This document shows, one piece after another, positions 45,272 to 54,253 of a stretch of 64,000 nt of DNA; the first letter of the stretch is position 1; every line of letters starts with the position of its first letter. The notes beneath the pieces are model-generated. The model did no database searches, had not been told where the DNA came from, and saw nothing but the letters and a program-made list of their open reading frames with translations. The position numbers were made by a program, and so were the translations under genes. Source of the stretch: Pestalotiopsis fici W106-1. Its lineage: Eukaryota > Ascomycota > Sordariomycetes > Amphisphaeriales > Sporocadaceae. The stretch covers positions 1,601,490 to 1,665,489 of the forward strand of contig NW_006917100.1 in the NCBI RefSeq assembly GCF_000516985.1, given 5' to 3'.

Positions 45272-45824
45272 GATTGCCCAATGTGATTATTGGAAGGATG
45301 TGAAGACAGCAAAATAGTGGTCGATATCTCTGTGCGTGGGAGCCATTGTGGGATCTAGGTAGGGATACAATATTTATATAAAGCCGGAGAATATAGGGCT
45401 GGGCACCAGTAGCGGGGCAATGGGTGAACCGATTGGTTGATTGCATGGAATGGCATCAACTGCCGAGTACGATATACCTGCCTAGGTAGACAGCGATTCT
45501 CAGCCGGCATGTGCCTACGGAATGCTGCTCACTTAAAAGCAGATCAAATCTTAAATTCAATAACAATAATCTCTACAGATGGGTCATTACGGGTAGTAAT
45601 GCGTGGCAGCGGATTGATCTTTGGTTTTTGACGAATGGTGTTTAAGATTGTTACTATAGTCATTTACTAAGAGAATGTTACGATCACATTATAGCGACTC
45701 TTTGCCAAAGCGAGGATTGCGTGAGAAAACAAATGTAGACTAATCATTTTGCTTTACTTACAGTTTACTGATTGTTGGCTAAACGACAAAAAGTCCTTTC
45801 ACATATCAAAAGTTTACCACGTCC
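45272..45824. other. Intergenic: esterase promoter and SDR 3' region
   Basis: About 550 bp. The esterase TATA element is listed separately. The half near the SDR stop codon is AT-rich. No gene seen. Confidence 0.5.
45371..45380 (-). promoter_or_regulatory. TATA box of the esterase gene
   Basis: Read on the minus strand, TATATAAATA lies 100 bp before the ATG at 45271. It is the clearest core-promoter match in the window. Confidence 0.5.
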
Positions 45825-46904
45825 CTATAGTGACTGCCTTCCTAGTATGTCACGAAGCAGCTCCTGTAACCAACTCGGCCAGCCTCTAATACCGGCGATG
45901 GGTGAAGCAGATTTGGGGATAATCAGCTGACCGCCTCTCCTGCTCTTGATTTGCGCCACTACAGGATCTGCAATCTGTTTGGGCATCATCATGCGTACTC
46001 CCGAGCTCTCCAGATGCCCGGCAAAGTCATCCACCAGAGGAGTGCGGACAAAGTTTGGATGAACGACCGTAGTCAGGACGTTGGGTGATTTGTAGTAGTG
46101 TTTGAGCTCACAGGCGAGCGATTCGTGAAACGCCAGAGCGCCCGCCTTGGACGCCGAGTAGTCGGCGCCAGTGGGTAGGGCCACAAAAGACGCGATGCTG
46201 GCGACAGTAACGACGTGGCCCTTGTTCATCTGGATCATGTTGGGCAGGAACTGCTGCGTCGTCAGCCATAGCGACAGGCAGTTGACGTCAAACACCTTGC
46301 GCAACAGCGACTCGGGCATCTTGAGGATGGGCATCGGGCGAGCGATGCCGGCATTGTTGACTAGGATCGTCGGGTGGCCGAGTTCGCGGCGGATGGCCTC
46401 ACCTGCCGCGGCCACAGACTGAGACGAGGTCACGTCGCACTGGTAGAACTTGATGCGCGCATCCGACTCCATGGACTTGGGCAGAGATTGAATGTCGAGA
46501 ACGGCAACGCGCACTCCCAGAGATGTGAGGTTTTCGACAATGTCCTTGCCAATACCGCTGGCGCCTCCTGTGACTACGGCGATTTCTTGAGGCCAGTCCC
46601 AACCTCGGCTTTTTGTAAGCCTCCACGAGTTCGTAGCCATAGTGCTGAGCCATTGGTTTACTTGACGAATGATGCTGAGTGCAAAAAGAGCACGGATGGC
46701 TGTGATGGCAGATCGCTCTATCAACTGCAATGATGCATCGTTGGCAATAGGGAGGCACGAGATGATTGCAGAGATGGCCTTATGGGTGACCTGAGGAGCG
46801 AACGTTGCTGTAAATAGCAGGGGTCCAGATATAAGTGGTGATAAAAGGACGTGACGAGCAGATGTCGCGATGTCAAGGACTGGAGAGTACAGAATTGAGG
46901 CCAT
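45825..46904 (-). CDS. Membrane-associated short-chain dehydrogenase/reductase
   Basis: Single-exon gene, 359 aa from ATG 46904; an in-frame ATG at 47000 would add 32 residues. Hydrophobic N-terminal segments (about 1-50 and 65-85) precede the SDR domain, as in 17-beta-HSD11 / RDH10-like membrane SDRs. Visible motifs: TGGASGIG (112-119), NNAG (183-186), catalytic S236, and Y249 with K253 in YSASK. It probably interconverts an alcohol and a ketone or aldehyde on a lipophilic substrate at the ER or lipid droplets. It is divergent from the Zn2Cys6 gene, sharing a 0.7 kb promoter region, and next to an esterase and a BVMO; it could supply the ketone for the BVMO or reduce the released product. 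Confidence 0.9.
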   Translation of the reverse strand: MASILYSPVLDIATSARHVLLSPLISGPLLFTATFAPQVTHKAISAIISCLPIANDASLQLIERSAITAIRALFALSIIRQVNQWLSTMATNSWRLTKSRGWDWPQEIAVVTGGASGIGKDIVENLTSLGVRVAVLDIQSLPKSMESDARIKFYQCDVTSSQSVAAAGEAIRRELGHPTILVNNAGIARPMPILKMPESLLRKVFDVNCLSLWLTTQQFLPNMIQMNKGHVVTVASIASFVALPTGADYSASKAGALAFHESLACELKHYYKSPNVLTTVVHPNFVRTPLVDDFAGHLESSGVRMMMPKQIADPVVAQIKSRRGGQLIIPKSASPIAGIRGWPSWLQELLRDILGRQSL

Positions 46905-47589
46905 AGCTGGGTAGTATGATATGTATTGCGTTTTTAGTAGATGATTCAGCAGAAAGCACAGGGCTTGAGTGAAGCCTTTTCGTAAGGTCAATGCCGGCAC
47001 ATCTATTAAAATGTATTTCGAAAAGTTGAGGTGATCGTATACTTAGTAATAGTTAATCCTTATGGCGATATCACGAACACCAATTTTCAATCTCCAGAAC
47101 CTGTTTACACCATCAGATCGGAAGGCTTGGAGTATGCTCCCGTTGGTGATGCAACAGCCAGTGGGGAGCAAACCTCGGCTTGCGTGTCAAAGGAGTAGTT
47201 GACATCTGACCTTTAACGTTGCTCGCAAGCTAAACTTCAGCGGGTTAGAGCCTCCCCACGCCTTGGGGAATGCAGCTGGCAGTACATAGCAGCTCTGCCA
47301 GGGGTACTTTTCTGGCTAAGCTTAGGGGCGCCGGGACCCGCCCTCGCGGCTTCCCCAGAATTTCGAGCTTTCCACCGAATCCCCAATGTTTTGCTCTCAC
47401 ATTTTGCTTGATTCCAACATTATTCCGAGGATTGTTCCCTGCCAACCTGAAAAATACCTCCTCTTATCACCAATGATCCATTCCGGGTTGTCGTTTTCAT
47501 AATCGTATCTTTCTCTCGCAAGGAACGATTGTAACCATGCGCATCATCTCCACTCTACTTGGCTAACCCTAGTACTATACTTTTCGGCA
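46905..47589. other. Divergent promoter region between SDR and regulator genes
   Basis: About 0.7 kb shared by divergently transcribed genes, with a CCTCGG half-site at 47173-47178 and a GC-rich stretch with a CGCCGGGACCCG segment (about 47328-47340). No coding structure seen. Confidence 0.5.
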
Positions 47590-49436
47590 ATGGTCTTCCC
47601 AGGACGGTATAGCACTGGGTGTCAGCGCTGCCGCCAGCGCAAGATCAAGGTCGGTCTTTGATTCTTCGGAGCATGCATTGCAAGAGCGATGTGGATATCC
47701 ATTCTCGTCATGATAAGCTGAACACACAGAAAGTTTGCGCGAGTGGGCTGGACAGCTAACGGGTGCAGTGCGACGAGACTAGGCCATCGTGCAGACGCTG
47801 TTATCTCTATGGCAAGCCGTGTCCCGGCTACAGCGATCAGTTCCATTTTCGCATACATGCTGCCAGCTCCAAGGTTACAACACCGCCAAAGGAGGAACTT
47901 CCCGATACACAACAGCCCCGTCGACGGTCTACTTCGCAGCAAAAAGATGCCACTGGTGTAGTTGTCAAAAACAGCGGGACGCAAGTGTCGCTTGCGCCGT
48001 CGCTCGCCATCTCATACGATGAGGTTTCACTTTGCTACTTCATTCGTCGTTTTGTCACGCCATGCGAGGCAAAAGACAATTTCCCCGGCCACCTGAGTTT
48101 CCTTCCTAGTCTCTACAGGCACCACGACCATGGCATCTTGGAGCTTGCAACGCTCGCAGTCGCCCAGATGGCGGCCTTTAATCAATTCGGCGGCAACACC
48201 TTTCGCCTACAATCTTATCAGAACTATGGGCGCACCGTCGCGGTGTTGCGCAACTGCATCCAAAACGAGATTGACATCACTGACGATAGAGTCCTCGCTT
48301 CAGTAATACTGCTGTGCTTGTTCAAGGTATGTGGCCTCAGTGTTTCGGGGACCTTTCATCTCCAAACTGCTAACATCGTTGCAGGATATCAGCGGAGAGG
48401 ACTGGGGCGACCCTTGCGAGCATGCTTCGGGTCTGTACTATCTCCTGGAGAGAAGAGGCATCGAGCAGCTTTGCACCAACAGAGGCTTCGAACTATTCAT
48501 GTTGGCTCTAATAAAACTAGTGGGCTCTACAGATTCTGGCTGCTATTTCGCGGACTAACAATCTTTCAGCAAGTATACTCGTTCCTTAGAGGAGATGACA
48601 GGTATGGCGATCCCGGAAGTCTAGTCGCGTCGCTCAGTGTGTTCGATCCGATGATGCGCGCCATGTCACTGATGACCAGAAGCGTCTCTCTTCGGCGCAG
48701 TCTGATGATGTGTGAGGAGGTCACAAGTGCGCCTGAAGGACAAGACGAGGCGGGTTGCCTGTCAAGCGATCATCTCGACAATACCGCGCACGAATCTTCA
48801 ATTCTTCTAGAGTGCTTCAAAGCACTCGACGAGTTTGATAGCTGGGATGCCGAGGCCGGGGCATACTGGAAACAGATATTTGAAAGCCGCGGTGCGCCAC
48901 CCGGACTGGGTGAGGTCGCGACCAAGGGGGGCTTCTATGACCCTGAAACAGCGTGCACCATCATATTAGTCCGATCCGCGCGGCTTGTCCTGTTGCTGAG
49001 CATTCTGGAATATTGGCAGCGTGCCATTGGCCTGAATGTCACTGAAGAAGGTGCTTGTAGCAAGTCTGTCGTATCGGCTGAGCTTGTATCATTTCTGGAG
49101 CAAAATACTCGCTCCACGATTGATGACATGGTCTCATTGGTGCCTTTCGCATTAGGGGATGTGGACTCTGATGGAAAAGCCGTCTCGTTGCCGCACGAAG
49201 GGGCTCCCGCGCTTATCATCTTGCAACCGATGAGGCTAGTCACATATTGTCCATACGCAACGGATCAACAAAGGGCATATGGCCGCCACATACTAGATCG
49301 CTTGAATCTAGGTATCGGGGTACGGTCTGCTGTGTCGTGGGAGCAGACTAGATTCAACACTGTAAGACATCCTGAGGGACCCCTGGAGACTGGTGCTAGT
49401 ACTCCTTTGGTGTCATCTTGTGATATAATGACATAG
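47590..49436 (+). CDS. Zn2Cys6 fungal transcription factor
   Basis: Exons 47590-47649, 47769-48326, 48385-48519 and 48570-49436 give 539 aa. The first intron interrupts the zinc cluster. Once joined, the six cysteines are C11, C14, C21, C28, C31 and C38, the canonical C-x2-C-x6-C-x6-C-x2-C-x6-C binuclear zinc cluster. The middle region (about 90-250) has the weakly conserved fungal-specific regulatory domain (LELATLAVAQMAAFNQFGGN; ITDDRVLASVILLCLFKD), and the C-terminal part is helical. Intron 3 has GACTAACAATC before its acceptor. It is divergent from the SDR and upstream of the P450, so it may be the pathway-specific regulator of the 41.5-52.6 kb group. Confidence 0.9.
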
Positions 49437-50783
49437 CTTTGATACAACAATGACTGTTATATGATTGTTAAGCCTGGATACAAATCAAATGTGCACACTC
49501 GCAATTTGTTGGAACTTGCAACGCTCTCATACTTGCTTTTCTTGCCTAGTAGACTTAGTCGTACACTCTGACCGGGTCAATTACTGTCCTGGCCGTCTGC
49601 AAGGACTTGTCATCGGATTCTTGCACCGTCTTAGTCATTCTGGCGAAGTCGTTCATTAGTGCCACGTGATAGAGTATGATGTTTGTGATGCCACACCCAA
49701 CATTCATGTAGACCGCAAGCCGGGAGCTATTTCAGTTTGGTTTGCGAGACTACTTAGTGGATACTATGTACATATAGTCAACGTTGCTCGGAAACGTGGG
49801 GAAAGTAGTCTAATTCTAGATGAAGGAAACTCCATACGGCTCTGATCAGCTGGGCGCCACTCACCTACTCTTAGAGCCCTATTCAGGTTGAATAAGTTCA
49901 AGATGATCGGATCCTCATTGATTATCAATCTAAAGTAGTTCGGCTCCGTTGCTTCTTGTACATAGACATGAGTTGAGGATATGAATGCAGATCTCGCAAA
50001 CTAAGCCTATTTCGATAACAGGCGCTTTTGTTTCGGCCAGGGGTCTGCAAGAGCGAGCCGCATTAGTCTTGCCCAACACCAAAGACGCCCCCACACGAGA
50101 GTGACGCAACATCTTCCCCACGTCTTGGATGTACCGAATACTCGTCAACTCCAAAAGATACATCGAAAGCTGACAACATGCTAGCACATGGCATATCTTC
50201 TCAAAGCGATCCCCGGAACTTTCATTGCAATCTGTACAAGGTTCCCCAGATCAGCTCCAGGCATGACTGCTGAATGGAACCTTTTTGTACCAGAAGTGGC
50301 TTAGTTTGCGATCTGACAGCGAGTAGCAGCTGGGCTCAGATGCGCCAAAAACGTCGGGAGCATAGTGCATGGCCCAAGCGAGATCTGTTCTAGGGACGTT
50401 GCCGAGAACGATCAGCAACTGCAACAGAACAGCCGGATGTCAAGGTGTCCGTTGAAGTGTCAATATCCGCTCTTCTCCAGCCATGTTCGGGTTGAGAGCA
50501 CTTCCAATGACCGACAGAGACTGTAAAGACACGAGCACATGTTAGTATAGCGAGTCCGCTCTCTCGGCCAACGTCAGAAGGATTAGTATACACCTAATGG
50601 TCGACCAAAAATAGGCTGCAGCAATTACCAATTCCTCGGGAGTAGTGCACGACCACAACGTCAAGCATATTATTTCAGGATCATTGTCAACCACAAAAGT
50701 TCCAGTTGTCTCTTTATTAACATTGTCTCCTCAGCCTTGGGGTTTCCTCATCTTAAAACACGAGATATACCATATTCTTCATC
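49437..50783. other. Intergenic: regulator 3' region and P450 promoter
   Basis: 1.35 kb. A coding-like but broken stretch on the minus strand (49934-50560) is listed separately. A CCTCGG half-site lies at 50634-50639. Confidence 0.5.
49934..50560 (-). pseudogene. Possible gene fragment, unrecognised
   Basis: On the minus strand two stretches read like protein: a first with VLGNVPRTDLAWAMHYAPDV and LSDRKLSHFWYKKV (about 50430-50270), then after a possible intron with a TTGTACAG acceptor a second with RFEKICHVLACCQLSMYLLE and SIRYIQDVGKMLRHS (about 50235-49934). An in-frame stop lies upstream, and I found no start codon or domain. It may be a decayed gene, an unannotated small exon pair, or chance. 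Confidence 0.25.
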
Positions 50784-52576
50784 ATGGCGGCCTTCGCGCG
50801 GCTATTCACTCTGCCAAACCTTACTCTAGCAGCAACCTTCGAGTCGCTCGTCCTTATCAAGTTCCTTGGAAATCGCATCACTGAGATTTTCCCACAATTT
50901 GACGCAGACAACCACTTAGGGATCGTCGGTGTTGTTTTTGCAGCCAACTATGTATTTGGATTGTTCTTTTGGGGATTGGTATATCCCAGACTACTGAGTC
51001 CTTTGAGACATATTCCCGGCCCACGAGTGAGTGAGATACCTCGGCGCGAGATTTATGCCAGGATTCATAAGCTGATAAAATCTGTTCGCAGTCCGTGATC
51101 AGTGCAGCCCATCGCTCTCTACTAGTGGTTGATAGGCCGCCTGGGGATTTATTCCTCGACATTGTTAAGAAGTATCCCGGCGAGGAACTGCTGAGCCTGA
51201 CCACCTTGGACAGCCAGATCCTTGTGGCTAAACCACGGCTTCCGGCGGATGTCCTCGTGCACAAAGCCTACGACTTCGTTAAACCGCCCAACATCAGCGG
51301 GTTCTTGCGCTATATTCTCGGCGATGGGCTCATCGTGGTCGAGGGCGACCAGCACAAGTTCCTGCGCAAGAGCACAATGCCCGCCTTTAGCTTCCGCCAC
51401 ATCAAGGACCTGTACCCAGTCATGTGGGAGAAGGCCGTGCTCATGACCAGTCTCATCCAGGAGGAGGTTGCCAACGGCGTCTCGGAGAAGGGCGAGGATT
51501 CTCAAATCATTGAAGTCTCGCCCTGGGCCAGCAAAGCGACTCTCGACATCATTGGTGTGGCCGGCCTGGGGCGCGAGTTCAATATGCTGAGGCGGTCCGC
51601 AGACCCTCTGCTCGATGTATACGAGGAGCTGCTCGAACCTGCGCCCGAGAAGCTTCTTTTCTCTGTGACCTCATTTGTCTTTGGCATTCGTTTCGTAAAA
51701 CTATTGCCTTGGAAGATGAACAACTTGTTCAATTATCTCTCGCAACGCCTCAACGAGATTTGTATGCCAATGATGAAGCAAAAGAAGACAATGATTGAGA
51801 AGTCAAAAGATGGCAATTTCGATGTCTTGTCTCTTTTGATCAAGTCGGGTAACTTTACTGATAGTGAGCTCAAAGACCAGCTCTTGACCTTTCTAGCGGC
51901 TGGGTATGTAAAATGGAACCTGCAAACTCAACTCAGAGAACTATGAGCTGACTTCACCTGTCGCAGACACGAAACCACTTCTTCCGCCTTTACTTGGGCT
52001 TGCTATCTCCTGGCCAAGCACCAGGATCTGCAGCAAAAGCTACGCGACGAAGTCTGCGAGGCTTTCAAGGGCCAGGAAGTCAACGACCAATCAACAGACC
52101 TGGGCTCCCTCCTCGAGCCGCTGCCCTACCTCAATGGCGTTATGAACGAGACGCTGCGCCTTTACCCCACGGTACCCATCACCATGCGCCAGGCCGTCCG
52201 CGATTCCAATGTCGGCGGGCAGCCCATCCCCAAGGGCGTCACGCTCATTCTTTCCATGTGGCAGATGAACAGGTCGCCCGAGGTCTGGGGCGACAAAGCC
52301 GGCCAATTCTGCCCGGAGCGCTGGATCACGGCCGGCAAGCCAAACACCAACGGCGGCGCCCAGAGCAACTACGAGTTCCTGACCTTTCTGCACGGGCCCC
52401 GGAGCTGCATCGGTCAGGGCTTTGCCAAGGCCGAGATGCGCTGTCTGCTGGCGTCCATGATTCGGACCTTTTCCTGGGAGTTGGCGATGGATGAGGCTAA
52501 AATTCTTCCGAGAGGTGTCATTACTATCAAGCCGGCGCATGGGCTATATATCAAGTTGAAGCCGCTTAGTGAGTAG
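50784..52576 (+). CDS. Cytochrome P450 monooxygenase
   Basis: Exons 50784-51026, 51092-51903 and 51967-52576 give 554 aa. An N-terminal membrane region (two hydrophobic stretches within residues 1-70) ends in the proline hinge HIPGPR. The I-helix oxygen-binding motif AGHETTS is at 351-357, split by intron 2. The K-helix ExxR is E413-R416 in NETLRLYP, followed by the PERW segment. The heme loop FLHGPRSCIG (492-501) supplies the cysteine ligand C499. All core motifs are intact. The CYP4-like features (HETTS, NETLRLYPTVP) are often seen in fatty-acid or terpenoid hydroxylases, but the substrate is unknown. It sits beside the regulator, SDR, esterase and BVMO genes, where it may do the first hydroxylation. 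Confidence 0.93.
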
Positions 52577-52847
52577 AAGTATATGCTCTGGGGTTTCGCT
52601 TGTGTCAGCGTTTCATACCACGATAAAAAGTGGGTTTTATGGGGTTCAAACTTGTTATATGGCCTTGATACCCGGAGAAACGGCATTATTAATTAAGAAA
52701 AAAAATTAATTTATGTATTTTCTTTAATAATGGTTGCTTCATTACTTTGCTACTGACACGCCACCGCCGATGCCTGCTGCCAATATTTCGGAATCAAGGT
52801 CCTGGAAGCCGAGAATGGAGACATTGCCTTCCAATTCTTGAGCCATA

Positions 52848-53874
52848 CTACCCAAACCAATCCAGGCCACTCTTTTTCTCCACCATGATGTTTTCCATTG
52901 TCGAAGCTGTACCAAGGTAGCTTAGTAAGATCTGAAGACAGTCTATAAAGACTGGGTCGTTCTCATTTCTAAGCTGCGTAGCTAACTGAGGAATCATTAG
53001 CGGGTGTTCTGACTGATATTGATGTAGATTCCCCTTACAGGCTCCGTGACATTATTGTCAAGCACGTTTGTTTTCAAAGTATTGACAGTTGGTTTCTCGT
53101 CCTGTTTTTTGCTGACATCCTCCTGATCGGCGACATCCTAATAAACCCCCTCACGTTAGCCATTTGAAGAATATGCCGGGCTACATGATATTGCTTCATG
53201 AAAACTGACTTCTCCAATTTGCCCGCCAGCGATGGATGTGCTCTTTAATGCGTTGTGAAAATAAAACGTATGCCGTTCTGAGTAAGGTTTTTCGAGAAGA
53301 GCTTTGAACTGAGTATCAATCTCTCCCCTCATCTTGGAAACCGGGCCTTGGTCGTCTGATTCTTCTGCTGATTTGCTTGTGGTAGGTGACAGGTGACTCT
53401 CCAAGGATGGAGTGTCAAAGGTCAGCAGATCGCAGTGAATGTCGCGCAATTCTTCCCTCGTGTCAGCCATGATACATGCGTATTGCGCAAGAAGACCCCC
53501 GAGGCCGCGGGCAACGAGGATAACGGTGATGCCACTATTGCTGTCCTCTACAATGTTGGCGATCACATCAGTGAGGAGCGCCGCCTGCGTTCCAAAATCG
53601 CTCGCGTCTCCAAGCGAGGCGTTGTAATTATATGACCAGAGCCGAGATTGTGGACAATGGTGCCTTGACAGCCACAGCGGCCAAAACGTCCCAGACTCTG
53701 AAAATGTCCACGCTGTAGCCGTTTCCTCGTTGAAGTCATGAATAAATATGAAACTGGTGTTTTGTTAATTCTGAGGATAACTACTTGCGATTGCACGAAC
53801 TTGACTCTCTTTGGTCCACTGCCGGGTGTTATAAGTTGAATACCATGGCCGGCTGTAGAGTTCTCTGAAGCCAT
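52848..53874 (-). CDS. Alpha/beta-hydrolase-like protein lacking the nucleophile serine
   Basis: Exons 53874-53801, 53753-53210, 53137-53039 and 52985-52848 give 284 aa. Introns of 47, 72 and 53 nt have branch-like ATTAAC, GGCTAAC and CGCTAATG. The fold reads as the serine-hydrolase-like N-terminal domain found alone or on fungal NLR proteins: RVNFIFIHDFNEETATAW, then GTFWPLWLSR, then LWSYNY, then the elbow ILVARGLGGLLAQYA. In active relatives the elbow is GHSxGG; here G108 stands where serine is expected and R107 where histidine is, so catalysis is unlikely. The C-terminal exons are less certain; without intron 2 the protein would end at 53156 (223 aa). It is 380 bp downstream of a HET-domain gene on the same strand, suggesting a recognition or signalling role. 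Confidence 0.65.
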
Positions 53875-54253
53875 TGTTGCGGGGATTCTCGTGTGAGGTA
53901 CGTAGCATTGGAGGAGGAGCCGAAGCGGGCGGTGAGTAGGAGATAGTACTAAACACAACAAAAGTTTCCGTCTTACTGGTGGCTGAGTGTGGGGGTTTAT
54001 AAAGACACTCTTGAATATTAGGCACCAATGTCGGCGCTAGCCCGTATTTGTGGCGATTGGCATGGCCGGGGGGTAGCATCGTGCAAAGCCTCCATTGATA
54101 CCACAGCATGGTTGCGCCAGTGGTAATGGGGATATGGTGAGATGGTGAGATCCCAGGAATCAAAGTGTCCAAAGCCAGCATCCGAATCAACCTCACAGGG
54201 ACTTGTGCAATCCGGGCGCAGTAATTGCCGGCAAGAGTTTAAATGATTTTCAA
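53875..54253. other. Short intergenic region between HET and hydrolase-like genes
   Basis: 379 bp between two minus-strand genes, presumably the promoter of the hydrolase-like gene and the terminator of the HET gene. No gene seen. Confidence 0.45.

Noticed and set aside
53754..53784. Shorter 31 nt first intron in the hydrolase-like gene starting at GTAGTT
   Set aside because: It is too short and gives the wrong frame; the donor GTTCGT at 53800 yields 47 nt and the family-typical RVNFIFIHDF junction.
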